From contig NZ_QGTX01000001.1 in NCBI RefSeq assembly GCF_003182485.1, positions 2,806,001 to 2,870,000 of the forward strand: a stretch of 64,000 bases of DNA, given 5' to 3'. A program made the position numbers and the translations under genes. Shown one piece after another: positions 17,323 through 28,282 of this stretch (its first letter is position 1; each line of letters begins with the position of its first letter). Below the pieces are notes generated by a model that had not been told where the DNA came from, made no database searches, and worked only from the letters and a program-made list of their open reading frames with translations. Source of the DNA: Geodermatophilus normandii (GTDB lineage: Bacteria > Actinomycetota > Actinomycetes > Mycobacteriales > Geodermatophilaceae).

Positions 17323-17679
17323 TCGCTCTCTACCGCACGGACCCGCGGCTGCGGATCGGCCTCCTGCACAGCGCCAGGATGGACCCCTGTGTTCCCGTGC
17401 CTCCCGTCACTGCGATCGACTCGCCGGGTCTGGTGAGCCGGTGACCGCTGGGACTGGTGGTGGTGGGTTCAGCAGGGACGTCACTGGGGTGGTGCCGGTT
17501 GTCTGGTGGGACGGGTACTTCTCCGGGCGCCGGCTGGGTTCCGGCTGTGGGTCCGCTGCTGTCTCGACGTCGCCCACGCTACGCCGTCTACCCGGCCGGT
17601 GCTGCGGTACACCGCCCGGTCCGCCCCGCCGGGTGAGATCGTGACCATCCCGCAACGCGGCCGGCACCCCACACCGACG

Positions 17680-17711
17680 ACGGCCCCCGACCCGTGTGGG
17701 TCGGGGGCCGT
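17680..17711 (-). terminator. Strong hairpin downstream of sigA
   Basis: Perfect 14-bp stem ACGGCCCCCGACCC / GGGTCGGGGGCCGT with loop GTGT, about 80 bases beyond the sigA stop. It follows repeat copy C, so sigA seems to have two tandem terminator-like structures. Confidence 0.7.
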
Positions 17712-17724
17712 CTCGCGACGTGCG

Positions 17725-17785
17725 GGAACCGCCTCCTCGCTGGGGCCCGGCCCGAGCGGAGCGAGGGTCCGGGGCGAGGAGGTCC
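17725..17785 (-). repeat. Stop-codon-proximal inverted repeat, copy C
   Basis: Read on the minus strand: GGACCTCCTCGC starts four bases after the sigA TGA and its partner arm GCGAGGAGG CGGTTCC closes the element. Same arrangement and similar arms as copies B and D. Confidence 0.6.
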
Positions 17786-17789
17786 TCCC

Positions 17790-19157
<1,368 letters not shown>

Positions 19158-19327
19158 TCAGGTTCCTTCCCGTGCTGGGTGCGTTCCCCGGGAGTGGATC
19201 GGCTCCCGGGCAGCGGCCCCGGTCGTCGGCCACGCGGCGGGGAGGCCCCAGGGTCCGGCGCGGTGTTTCACCGCGAGGAGCACGGGGGATGACTCCCGGC
19301 TGGGTGGTGGCGGGCTGGGGCTCCTCC

Positions 19328-19333
19328 ATTGTA
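19328..19333 (-). promoter_or_regulatory. Candidate -10 box of the sigA promoter
   Basis: On the minus strand TACAAT matches the principal-sigma -10 consensus well, a rare AT-rich hexamer in this sequence; GTGGTC lies 18 bases upstream as a weak -35. It lies 171 bases before the sigA GTG in the ppgK-sigA gap. Confidence 0.4.
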
Positions 19334-19404
19334 GCGACGAGAGCCGGTGTGACCACCGCCTCGAACCGTCCGGGATCGCCCGGAAGGGCTGCTCGGCCCC
19401 CGGG

Positions 19405-20148
<744 letters not shown>

Positions 20149-20207
20149 GCGGTCACCCTAGTGACCGGGACCGCACCTGCACGCGCGACTCGGGCAGGAT
20201 CCCCCGG

Positions 20208-21017
<810 letters not shown>

Positions 21018-21021
21018 GGGA

Positions 21022-21077
21022 GGACCCCCTCGCCCCCGCTCGCGGGCTCGCGGCGGGGCCCTGCGAGGGGGCCGTCC
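21022..21077 (+). repeat. Stop-codon-proximal inverted repeat, copy D
   Basis: GGACCCCCTCGC and GCGAGGGGGCCGTCC arms enclose GCTCGCGGGCTCGCGG. The element starts five bases after the suhB TGA (TGAGGGAGGACC) and is followed by CACCACGTCACC. Best-formed member of the family; likely a two-way terminator with the convergent cei gene. Confidence 0.7.
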
Positions 21078-21095
21078 CACCACGTCACCGACGCG

Positions 21096-21632
21096 TCAGC
21101 AGGCCGCCTCGGCGCTCGCGATCGGGCTGAGGGTGGCGGCGACGTCCTCGGGGGAGGCCAGCCCGGGGAAGTCCGGGCCGATCACCAGGTCGACGCGGGC
21201 GTCGGCGCGGGTGTCCTGGAAGGCGCCCGCGCCGGGGAGGAACAGCGCGAGGTAGCGCGCCGCGTCGCTGCCGCGCGCGCCGTGCCGGATCTCGCCGGGC
21301 CCGGCCACCTCGCGGTCGGTGGGGTCGTTGGCGACCTCGTCGACGACGAAGCCGCGCTGCGTCAGCTGGTCGGCGACCTCCTGGGCCTTGCCCGCGAGGT
21401 CGGAGGCGTTGTAGACGCGCACGGTCACCGTGCTGGGGTCCAGTGACGGCGGTGCCGCCGCGGCGGTCTCGCAGGCGGCCTGGGCGGCGTCCTCGCGGAC
21501 GCCGGCGTCGTCGAGGACCTTCCACCAGACGCCGAGCGCGGCGAGGGCCAGCACGAGCAGGAAGACCAGCGGGGGCACCGGCCGGCGGTCCCGCCGGGGG
21601 CGGGCCGGGGGACTGTCGGTGCTGGTGCTCAC
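21096..21632 (-). CDS. cei: LytR C-terminal domain envelope protein (Cei-like)
   Basis: A 178-aa single-pass membrane protein: basic N-terminus, transmembrane helix PLVFLLVLALAALGVWW (about residues 20-38), then an extracytoplasmic LytR_C domain with VTVRVYNASDLAGKAQEVAD and TQRGFVVDEVANDPTD, ending in a Cys. The mycobacterial homologue in the same position (Rv2700) is named Cei for cell-envelope integrity. The LytR_C domain here is not attached to a phosphotransferase domain. Convergent with suhB. Confidence 0.85.
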   Translation of the reverse strand: MSTSTDSPPARPRRDRRPVPPLVFLLVLALAALGVWWKVLDDAGVREDAAQAACETAAAAPPSLDPSTVTVRVYNASDLAGKAQEVADQLTQRGFVVDEVANDPTDREVAGPGEIRHGARGSDAARYLALFLPGAGAFQDTRADARVDLVIGPDFPGLASPEDVAATLSPIASAEAAC

Positions 21633-21702
21633 GGTCGTCCTCCTCGACGGCGCCCCGGGCGGGTGCGGCGGCTCGCGCGGAGTCTAGGTCCGGCCGGCGG
21701 CC

Positions 21703-22746
21703 TCAGAGGTCACCGTCCTCCAGCGCGGCGCGTCCGAGCTCGACGCACGGGTCGATGCGGTCGGCGTAGCCGGAGGTGTCCTTGCCGGCCATCGCGCCGG
21801 CCGCCGAGCGGGCGACGATGCCGGCGACGATCGCGGCGAACTTGAAGAAGGCGAACCCGACGTACCAGTTGAGGTCGGAGAGGTCCACACCGCTGCGGCC
21901 GGCGTAGTGCTCGGCGATCTCCCGGCGGGTCGGGAAGCCGGGCAGCGTCGTCACCGGGCTGAGGACCGGCCGGGTCTCGCCGGCCTCGGGCCAGTAGACG
22001 AACAGCATGCCGATGTCGGTGAGCGGGTCGCCGAGCGTCGACATCTCCCAGTCGAGGACGGCGCGGATGCCGCCGGGGCGCTCGGGGTCGAGCAGGCAGT
22101 TGTCCAGCCGGTAGTCGCCGTGGACGACGCCGGTCCGCTGGGTCGCCGGAACGGTCTCGGCGAGCCGGGCGGCGAGGGCGTCCATCTGCGGGCGGTCGCG
22201 GTCGCGGGTGGCGTCCCACTGCTTGGTCCAGCGGCGCACCTGCCGCGCCAGGAAGCCCTCCGGCCGCCCGAAGTCGCCCAGCCCCACCGCCTCGGGGTCG
22301 ACGGCGTGCAGGTCGGAGAGGACGTCGATGAGCCCGTCGCCGATCCGGCGCCGCTGCTCGGGGGTGTCGGCGTAGCCGGCCGGGAGCTCGTCGACCACGT
22401 GCAGGCCGACGACCCGCTCCATCACGTAGAAGGGCGCGCCGAGCACCTCGGTGTCGGTGCACAGGTGCAGCGTCCGCGGCACCGGGACCGGCGTCGGCCC
22501 GAGCGCGCTGATGACCCGGTGCTCGCGGGCCATGTCGTGCGCGGTGGCCAGCACCGCGCCCGTGGGCGGCCGGCGCAGGATCACCGCGTCGTCGGCGCTG
22601 CCGCCGGCCGGCGTCACCACGTAGGTGAGGTTGGACATGCCCGCCGCGATGAGCTCGACGCTCACCTCCCGCCAGCGTCCGTCGCCGAGGACGGAGGCGA
22701 GATACGGACCGACGACGGCGGGGTCAGCTCCCACGGGACTCGACAC
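21703..22746 (-). CDS. Aminoglycoside-phosphotransferase-fold (ACAD10/11-type) phosphotransferase
   Basis: A 347-aa APH-family kinase. Visible motifs are DDAVILRRPPTG (ATP-binding lysine region replaced by Arg), GVVHGDYRLDNCLLD (catalytic HGD..LxN) and AVLDWEMSTLGDPLTDIG (metal-binding DWE). This subgroup, related to the kinase domain of acyl-CoA dehydrogenases 10 and 11, is thought to act on 4-hydroxyacyl-CoA or similar substrates; it is not an antibiotic resistance enzyme by default. GTG 22746 is the likely start; GTG 22770 is possible. Divergent from DUF4193. Confidence 0.85.
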   Translation of the reverse strand: MSSPVGADPAVVGPYLASVLGDGRWREVSVELIAAGMSNLTYVVTPAGGSADDAVILRRPPTGAVLATAHDMAREHRVISALGPTPVPVPRTLHLCTDTEVLGAPFYVMERVVGLHVVDELPAGYADTPEQRRRIGDGLIDVLSDLHAVDPEAVGLGDFGRPEGFLARQVRRWTKQWDATRDRDRPQMDALAARLAETVPATQRTGVVHGDYRLDNCLLDPERPGGIRAVLDWEMSTLGDPLTDIGMLFVYWPEAGETRPVLSPVTTLPGFPTRREIAEHYAGRSGVDLSDLNWYVGFAFFKFAAIVAGIVARSAAGAMAGKDTSGYADRIDPCVELGRAALEDGDL

Positions 22747-22831
22747 GGGCGGCAGGGTAACCTCCGGCACTCCGCTCCCCGACCGGCCCGACCCGGGTGC
22801 CCCGCACGGGTCGAGGAACGGCCCCCAGTGT

Positions 22832-22849
22832 CCCGCCTCCGGAGGCGGG
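22832..22849. promoter_or_regulatory. 18-bp perfect palindrome in a divergent promoter region
   Basis: CCCGCCTCCGGAGGCGGG lies midway in the 299-base gap between the phosphotransferase (left) and DUF4193 (right) genes. It could be an operator controlling either gene or a GC-rich hairpin. No clear -10 boxes were found. Confidence 0.35.
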
Positions 22850-23045
22850 CACAAACCGGGGCCACACGGCGTTGGGGGGCTGCCGGTCCCGTACCGAGCC
22901 GACCACCGGGTCGGCCGCAGGCGGGTCCGACCGTGACCAGCGGCCGCCCCCGGGCGGCCGGTCAGGACGACGACGGCCCCCGCCGCCGTCGGACGAGGCG
23001 GGCGCACTGCGCGCCCGCGAGAACCCCGGAGGAGGGGCACACCCC

Positions 23046-23348
23046 ATGGCCACCGACTACGACGCCCCGCGCCGCAACGAGGCCGACGAGCTCGGCGAGG
23101 ACTCCCTCGAGGAGCTCAAGGCCCGTCGCGCGGAGGCCCAGTCGGCCTCGGTCGACGTCGACGAGACCGACTTCAACGAGAGCCTCGAGCTCCCCGGCGC
23201 GGACCTGTCCAACGAGGAGCTGACCGTCCGCGTGCTGCCGAAGCAGGAGGACGAGTTCACCTGCTCGCGGTGCTTCCTCGTGCAGCACCGCAGCCGGCTC
23301 GCCGCCACCCGCGGCGACCAGCTCTACTGCCGCGACTGCGCGGCGTGA
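23046..23348 (+). CDS. DUF4193 domain-containing protein
   Basis: A 100-aa acidic protein: MATDYDAPRRNEADEL, ESLELPGADLSNEELTVRV, then a zinc-ribbon-like FTCSRCFLVQHRSRLA and YCRDCAA (CxxC ... CxxC). Homologous to mycobacterial Rv2699c in the same neighbourhood. ATG preceded by GGAGGAGGGG. Usually an abundant conserved actinobacterial protein of unknown function; two CxxC pairs suggest zinc binding. Confidence 0.9.
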   Translation: MATDYDAPRRNEADELGEDSLEELKARRAEAQSASVDVDETDFNESLELPGADLSNEELTVRVLPKQEDEFTCSRCFLVQHRSRLAATRGDQLYCRDCAA

Positions 23349-23387
23349 GGTAACGACCCAGCAGGCAGGACCCGAGGGGAGCAGCCG

Positions 23388-24311
23388 ATGACCGAGCCGA
23401 CGCAGCGCATCGGCGCGCCTCGGGACGTCCCGCCGCCACGGCCGGTGCAGCCGGCCGCGCCGGGGCCGGACCGGTCGGGGGACGGTCCGGCCTGGCTCGT
23501 CGACGACAGCGGCCTGGGCCGCGCCGCCCGCGCCGTCGCCGACGCGGTGTCCGGGCTGCTCGGCGGCGGCGCCGACGAGACGCCCACCGCCGGGCAGGCC
23601 GATCCCGGCCGGTCCGCCGGCGGCGTGCTGCGCGACGTCCTGGGCGCGGTGGCCTCCGCCGCGTCCTCGGCGGCGACCGGCGGCCGCGGCGAGTCCCGGC
23701 CCCCGGCCGGCGACGACCGGTCGGGCCGCAGCCCGGTCGGGGTCCTCGGCGACCTGCTCGCCGCCGCCGCCCCGCGCCTGCCCATCCGCGACGCCGCCCG
23801 GCTGCGCGCCGCGCATCCCGGCAGGTCGGACGAGGAGATCGCCGACGCCCTCGTGACCCGCGCCTCCCGGCTCACCGCCGCGGTGGGGGCGGCGACCGGC
23901 GGCCTGGCGGCGGCGCAGTGGTTCGCCACGCCGACGCTGGTGGCGCTGCCCCTGGAGCTGGGCGCCGAGACGGTGATCACCGCCGCCGTCGAGGTGGTGC
24001 TGCTCGGCGAGCTGCACGAGCTGTACGGCCGGCCCGCCGCGGGGACCCCGGCCGAGCGGGCCGCCGCCTACCTGTCCAGCTGGACCCAGCAGCGAGCCGT
24101 CCAGGGAGACGAGCGGCAGGGCCTGGGCAGCGTCCTCGGCACCGCCGGCTTCCGTGCGCTGCGCCGCCGTCTCTCCCGCCGCATCGCCCGCAGCGCGCCG
24201 TCCGCGGCGCCCCTGCTCATCGGTGCCGCGCTCGGCGGCCGGGGCAATCTCAAGGCCACCGAGACACTCGCCCGGCGGGTCCGGACGGACCTGCGGCGCG
24301 GCCTGACCTGA
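23388..24311 (+). CDS. Conserved actinobacterial protein of unknown function
   Basis: 307 aa. The first 120 residues are Pro/Gly/Ala-rich and probably disordered. The rest has a hydrophobic, mostly helical core: RLTAAVGAATGGLAAAQWF, PLELGAETVITAAVEVVLL, ELHELYG, and C-terminal PLLIGAALGGRGNLKATETL. The pattern suggests a membrane-associated protein. Same-strand position between DUF4193 and dut. I recognise no enzyme motif. ATG start after GGGGAGCAG. Confidence 0.7.
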   Translation: MTEPTQRIGAPRDVPPPRPVQPAAPGPDRSGDGPAWLVDDSGLGRAARAVADAVSGLLGGGADETPTAGQADPGRSAGGVLRDVLGAVASAASSAATGGRGESRPPAGDDRSGRSPVGVLGDLLAAAAPRLPIRDAARLRAAHPGRSDEEIADALVTRASRLTAAVGAATGGLAAAQWFATPTLVALPLELGAETVITAAVEVVLLGELHELYGRPAAGTPAERAAAYLSSWTQQRAVQGDERQGLGSVLGTAGFRALRRRLSRRIARSAPSAAPLLIGAALGGRGNLKATETLARRVRTDLRRGLT

Positions 24312-24362
24312 GCCCGGCGGCCGGTCCGCCGACCGGCCCCGGCCGCGGTTAGGGTCGCCGTC

Positions 24363-24818
24363 GTGTCCGACCCCCTCGAGGTCCCCGTCCGGTTGACCGC
24401 GGCGGGGGCCGCGCCCCCGCGCTACGCCCTCCCCGGCGACGCGGGAGCCGACCTCACCCTCACCGAGGACGTGCGGCTGGCGCCGTTCGAGCGTGCGCTC
24501 GTGGGCACCGGGGTGGCCGTGGCCATCCCCGAGGGCTACGCCGGGTTCGTCCACCCGCGGTCGGGCCTGGCCGCCCGGCACGGGTTGAGCCTGGTCAACG
24601 CCCCCGGCACCATCGACGCCGGCTACCGCGGGGAGATCAAGGTGAACCTGGTCAACCTCGACCCGACCACCCCCCTGACGCTGCGCCGCGGCGACCGGGT
24701 CGCCCAGCTGGTCGTGCAGCCGGTCGTGCAGGCCCGCTTCGTGCCCGTCGACGAGCTGCCCGGCAGCGTCCGCGGCGAGGGCGGGCACGGGTCCACCGGC
24801 GCGGGACAGGAGGCCTGA
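24363..24818 (+). CDS. dut: Deoxyuridine 5'-triphosphate nucleotidohydrolase
   Basis: Trimeric dUTPase, hydrolysing dUTP to dUMP and pyrophosphate, keeping uracil out of DNA and supplying dTMP synthesis. 151 aa with all five motifs: [45 protein letters not shown] and the C-terminal [10 protein letters not shown] arm. GTG start. Heads a same-strand chain: one base separates it from DUF3710, followed by three genes joined by four-base overlaps. Confidence 0.96.
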   Translation: MSDPLEVPVRLTAAGAAPPRYALPGDAGADLTLTEDVRLAPFERALVGTGVAVAIPEGYAGFVHPRSGLAARHGLSLVNAPGTIDAGYRGEIKVNLVNLDPTTPLTLRRGDRVAQLVVQPVVQARFVPVDELPGSVRGEGGHGSTGAGQEA

Positions 24819-24819
24819 G

Positions 24820-25539
24820 ATGCCCTTCGGACGACGGCGCAACCGGATCGACCGCACCCTGCGCGAGCGCGGCGTCCCGCCCGAGCCGCAGCACCGGGAA
24901 CGCGACGTCGAGGAGACCACCGGTCCCTACGACGAGTCCGACGTCCCCGACGACGGCACCCCCCGCGTCGACCTCGGCGCCCTGCGACTGCCGGCGCTGG
25001 CGGGCACCGAGCTGCGGGTCGACCTCAACCAGCAGCAGAAGGTCATCGGCGCGACGCTGCGCTACGGCGACTCGGTGCTGCAGCTGTCCGCCTTCGCGGC
25101 CCCCCGCGCGGCCGGCATCTGGGACGACGTCCGCGCCGAGCTGGCGAGGAGCGCGTCGGGGCAGGGCGGCCGGCTGCAGGAGGTGGACGGCCCCTTCGGC
25201 CCGGAGCTCTCCGGCACGGTCGTGGTGACGCCCCCGGCCCAGCCCGGCGGCCCTCCTCCGAAGCCGGTGCGGCGGGCCGCCCGGTTCCTCGGTGTCGACG
25301 GACCGCGCTGGTTCCTCCGCGGGATGATCAGCGGCCCGGCCGCCGAGTCCCCCGAGGCCGCCGCCGTCCTCGAGGACGTCTTCCGGCGGGTGGTCGTCGT
25401 CCGGGGGACCCAGCCGATGCCGGTGCGGGAGCAGCTGCCGCTGACCCTGCCGCCGCAGGCCGCCGAGCAGCTCGCCCGCCAGCAGCAGGCCGGCCAGCAG
25501 CAGGGGCGTCCCGCGACGCCGCCCGGGCCGACGGCGTGA
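24820..25539 (+). CDS. DUF3710 domain-containing protein
   Basis: 239 aa, cytoplasmic. Opens with MPFGRRRNR, an acidic linker (DESDVPDDG), then the DUF3710 core (RVDLGALRLPALAGTELRVD, VLQLSAFAAPRAAGIWDDV, RFLGVDGPRWFLRGMISG) and a Gln/Ala-rich tail. Homologue of mycobacterial Rv2696c next to dut. Function unknown; the constant partnership with dut suggests a shared operon rather than a shared reaction. Its stop overlaps the GTG of the hydrolase. Confidence 0.9.
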   Translation: MPFGRRRNRIDRTLRERGVPPEPQHRERDVEETTGPYDESDVPDDGTPRVDLGALRLPALAGTELRVDLNQQQKVIGATLRYGDSVLQLSAFAAPRAAGIWDDVRAELARSASGQGGRLQEVDGPFGPELSGTVVVTPPAQPGGPPPKPVRRAARFLGVDGPRWFLRGMISGPAAESPEAAAVLEDVFRRVVVVRGTQPMPVREQLPLTLPPQAAEQLARQQQAGQQQGRPATPPGPTA

Positions 25540-26345
25540 CCCCTGCGGTCGTCGCCTACGGCCCGCACCCCGACCAGTTCCTCGAGCTCAGCCTGCCGGA
25601 CCGCACGGACCCGGCACCCGTCGTCGTCGTGCTGCACGGCGGGTTCTGGCGCGCGGCGTACGGCATCGAGCTGGCCCGCCCGCTGGCCGCCGACCTCGCC
25701 GCCGCGGGGTACGCCGCCGTCGCCGTGGAGTACCGGCGCGTGGGCACCGGCGGAGGCTGGCCCGCCACCCTCGAGGACGTCGCCGCCGCCCTCGACGCGC
25801 TGCCCGGCCTCGGGCGGGCGGGGCAGGACGGAGCCGCGCGGCTCGACCTCGGCGACGTCACGGTCGTCGGCCACTCCGCCGGCGGGCACCTCGCGGCGTG
25901 GGCCGCCGGGCGCGGGCGGCTGCCGGCCGGCGCTCCCGGCGCCGCGCCGCGGGTGCGGGTCACCGCGGCGGTGCTGCAGGCCGGCGTCCTCGACCTGCGG
26001 CGCGCCGCGGAGCAGCGGCTGGGGTCGGACGCCGTCCAGGAGTTCCTCGGCGGGGAGCCCGGCGAGGTGCCCGGCCGCTACGCCGTCGCCGACCCGGTCG
26101 GCCTGCTGCCCACCGGCGCCGACGTCCTGTGCGTGCACGGCGCCCACGACGACGTCGTCCCGCTCGAGCAGTCGCAGCGGTACGCCGCGGCGGCGGCGGA
26201 CGCCGGGGACCGGGTGACGGTGCGCACCTTCCCGGGCGGCCACCGGGGGCCCATCGACGTGGCGGGGGAGGCGTGGGCCGTCGTCCGCACGTGGCTGGAG
26301 GAACACCCCGTCGCCCGCGGGACCGGCACTACGCTGGAACCGTGA
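25536..26345 (+). CDS. Alpha/beta hydrolase
   Basis: A 269-aa esterase/peptidase-like hydrolase: VVVVLHGGFWRAAYG (oxyanion HGG), nucleophile elbow VVGHSAGGHLAAWAAG, acid region CVHGAHDDVVPLEQSQ and catalytic His in FPGGHRGP. Intracellular, without signal peptide. Substrate unknown; carboxylesterase of the BD-FAE/kynurenine-formamidase-like group is the closest class. GTG start overlaps the previous stop by four bases (GTGA). Confidence 0.85.
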   Translation: MTPAVVAYGPHPDQFLELSLPDRTDPAPVVVVLHGGFWRAAYGIELARPLAADLAAAGYAAVAVEYRRVGTGGGWPATLEDVAAALDALPGLGRAGQDGAARLDLGDVTVVGHSAGGHLAAWAAGRGRLPAGAPGAAPRVRVTAAVLQAGVLDLRRAAEQRLGSDAVQEFLGGEPGEVPGRYAVADPVGLLPTGADVLCVHGAHDDVVPLEQSQRYAAAAADAGDRVTVRTFPGGHRGPIDVAGEAWAVVRTWLEEHPVARGTGTTLEP

Positions 26346-26719
26346 CACAGACCCGTCCCGGCGGCTGGCTCGCGCGCACGCTGCAGCGGCTCACCGCCGA
26401 CGACTCCGCCATCGACGCGCAGGAGCTGCGCGAGGAGGCCGACCGCGCCGGCTGCGAGCCGGTCAGCGCCTGCCGCAAGGGTGCCGTGGTGACCGTGACC
26501 GGCCGGCTCAAGTCGGTGGTCTACACCCCGCGCGAGACGGTCCCGACCCTCGAGGCCGAGCTGTTCGACGGTTCCGGCTCGGTCACCCTCGTCTGGCTCG
26601 GCCGGCGGCGGATCCCGGGCATCGAGCCCGGCCGGACGCTGACCGCCCGCGGCCGGTTCGCCCAGTTCGACGGCCGCAAGGTCATCTACAACCCCTGGTA
26701 CGAGCTGAGCGCGGGGTGA
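26342..26719 (+). CDS. OB-fold nucleic-acid-binding protein
   Basis: A 125-aa protein with an OB-fold like that of RecG/aaRS anticodon-binding domains: CRKGAVVTVTGRLKSVVYTP, PTLEAELFDGSGSVTLVWLG, and GRTLTARGRFAQFDGRKVIY. Homologous to mycobacterial Rv2694c. Probably binds single-stranded nucleic acid; target unknown. GTG start overlaps the hydrolase stop by four bases. Confidence 0.88.
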   Translation: MTQTRPGGWLARTLQRLTADDSAIDAQELREEADRAGCEPVSACRKGAVVTVTGRLKSVVYTPRETVPTLEAELFDGSGSVTLVWLGRRRIPGIEPGRTLTARGRFAQFDGRKVIYNPWYELSAG

Positions 26720-27594
26720 TCCCGGCGGCCGACGACGACGGCCGGCGCGATCCGGGGGGACGTGACGCGGGGGAGACAGCACCGCAGCAGGAGCACGGCA
26801 CCACCTCCGACGGCGCCGGGGACGGCGGTCGCGGGCTGACGCTCGACCGGCACCTGGTCCTCGAGCAGCTCGGCGGCTGGCGCGGCATGGTCGACGCCAC
26901 GCTGCCCACGGTGGCCTTCATCGTCGCCAACTCCATCGGCGGCCTGCGCACCGGCATCTGGGCGGCGATCGGCGCAGCCGTCCTCGTCCTGCTGTTCCGG
27001 CTGGTGCGGCGGGAGAGCCCGCAGCAAGCGTTCAGCGGCCTGTTCGGCGTGGCGGTGGCGGTGGCCATCGCGGCCGCCTCGGGGCAGGCCCGCAACTACT
27101 ACGTGCCCGGGATCATCCGCAACGCCGTGATCGGCGTGGTCCTGCTGGGGTCGGTGCCGCTGCGCTGGCCGCTGGTCGGCGTCCTCGCGGAGTTCCTCGC
27201 GCCCAGCCACCTCGGGTCGATGGCCGCGCACACGGTGCCCGGCCTGCGCCGCCGGGTCGACAGCGCGCGCGCCCGGCTGCACCACCAGCCGCCACCGGAC
27301 CCCGTGCAGGCGGCGCCGGGCGAGCGCCCGGCCGACCCCGAGCCCGAGCGGCACTGGCGCGACGACCCGCGGGTGGTGCGCGCCTACGGCTGGCTGACCG
27401 TCGTGTGGGCGCTGACGTTCCTGCTGCGCGTGGCGGTGCAGACGCCGCTCTACCTCGCCGACGAGGACGACCTGCTCGGCGTCGCCTCGCTCGTGCTCGG
27501 CCTCCCGGTGACCGCGGCGGCCCTGGCGCTGACGCTGTGGGTGGTCTCCCGCCTGCACCGCCACCGCGTGGCCACGGAGGCCGACGGCGAGTGA
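26716..27594 (+). CDS. DUF3159 multi-spanning membrane protein
   Basis: 292 aa with an acidic disordered head and about five or six transmembrane helices (TLPTVAFIVANSIGGL, IWAAIGAAVLVLLF, LFGVAVAVAIAAA, NAVIGVVLLGSVPLRWPLVG, LGVASLVLGLPVTAAALALT). FLAPSHLGSM and RVVRAYGWLTVVWALTFLLR are family hallmarks. Homologue of mycobacterial Rv2693c. Role unknown. Last gene of the dut chain; four-base GTGA overlap with the OB gene; convergent with trkA. Confidence 0.88.
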   Translation: MIPAADDDGRRDPGGRDAGETAPQQEHGTTSDGAGDGGRGLTLDRHLVLEQLGGWRGMVDATLPTVAFIVANSIGGLRTGIWAAIGAAVLVLLFRLVRRESPQQAFSGLFGVAVAVAIAAASGQARNYYVPGIIRNAVIGVVLLGSVPLRWPLVGVLAEFLAPSHLGSMAAHTVPGLRRRVDSARARLHHQPPPDPVQAAPGERPADPEPERHWRDDPRVVRAYGWLTVVWALTFLLRVAVQTPLYLADEDDLLGVASLVLGLPVTAAALALTLWVVSRLHRHRVATEADGE

Positions 27595-27611
27595 GGCCCC
27601 GTCCAGGGGCC
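27595..27611. terminator. Short bidirectional hairpin
   Basis: GGCCCC-GTCCA-GGGGCC fills nearly all of the 19-base gap between the DUF3159 stop and the trkA stop, so it can end both convergent transcripts. Confidence 0.5.
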
Positions 27612-27613
27612 GG

Positions 27614-28282
27614 TCAGCGCAGGGACACGGGGGAGAGGACCTGCTGCAGCTGCTCCTCGACGTCGGCGTGCGTGACGAACAGCAGCTCGTCGCCGATCTC
27701 GAGCGGCTCGTCGGGGGTCGGCGTGATGACCCGGTCGCCGCGCAGCAGCGCCGTCAGGACGGTCTCCCGCGGCAGCGGCACCTCGCGCAGCGGCCGGCCG
27801 GCCCACGGGGTGTCCTCGGCGAGGGTGATCTCGACCAGGTTGGCCGCACCCTTGCGGAAGCTCATCAGCCGGACGACGTCGCCGACGGTCACCGCCTCCT
27901 CGACCAGCGCGGCGAGGACCCGTGGCGTGGAGACGGCGACGTCGACGCCCCACGCCTCGGTGTAGAGCCACTCGTTGCGCGGGTCCTTGACCCGGGCGAC
28001 GACGCGGGCGACGGCGAACTCGGTCTTGGCCAGCAGCGAGACCACCAGGTTGGCCTTGTCGTCGCCGGTGGCCGCCACGACGACGTCGCAGGTGGCCAGC
28101 TGGGCCTCCTCGAGCGAGGAGACCTCGCACGCGTCGGCCTGCACCCACTCCGCGCCCGGCACCGAGCGGGTGCGCACCTTGCGGCCGTCCTTCTCGATGA
28201 GCATCACGGTGTGCCCGTTGCTGAGCAGCTCCCCGGCGATGGAGCGGCCGACCGCTCCGGCGCCCACGATGGCGACGCGCAT
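27614..28282 (-). CDS. trkA: TrkA-family potassium channel regulatory subunit (second of pair, CeoC-like)
   Basis: 222 aa: an N-terminal RCK_N Rossmann domain (VAIVGAGAVGRSIAGELLSNG, then VVVAATGDDKANLVVSLLAK) and a C-terminal RCK_C domain (VEITLAEDTPWAGRPLREVP, GDELLFVTHADVEEQLQ). Gates a Trk/Ktr K+ channel in response to NAD(H) or nucleotides. ATG overlaps the stop of its partner by one base, so both subunits are translationally linked. No TrkH/KtrB channel gene lies in the window; the divergent APC permease is a different family. Confidence 0.92.
   Translation of the reverse strand: MRVAIVGAGAVGRSIAGELLSNGHTVMLIEKDGRKVRTRSVPGAEWVQADACEVSSLEEAQLATCDVVVAATGDDKANLVVSLLAKTEFAVARVVARVKDPRNEWLYTEAWGVDVAVSTPRVLAALVEEAVTVGDVVRLMSFRKGAANLVEITLAEDTPWAGRPLREVPLPRETVLTALLRGDRVITPTPDEPLEIGDELLFVTHADVEEQLQQVLSPVSLR

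Larger units (their letters stand above)
17323..17789. other. Gap of 467 bases between the DUF7455 gene and sigA
   Basis: No convincing gene is seen. Short reading frames exist on both strands but have no recognisable domain, ribosome site or codon pattern. The sigA-proximal end carries a hairpin (17680-17711) and repeat copy C (17725-17785). The rest should contain the promoter of the DUF7455 gene, which I cannot place. Confidence 0.5.

Noticed and set aside
17407-17667. 86-codon minus-strand frame in the gap before sigA
   Set aside because: No ribosome site, no recognisable fold, Pro/Arg-rich composition.
21703-22746. Aminoglycoside resistance gene
   Set aside because: The fold is APH-like but the sequence belongs to the ACAD10/11-related phosphotransferases, which are metabolic.
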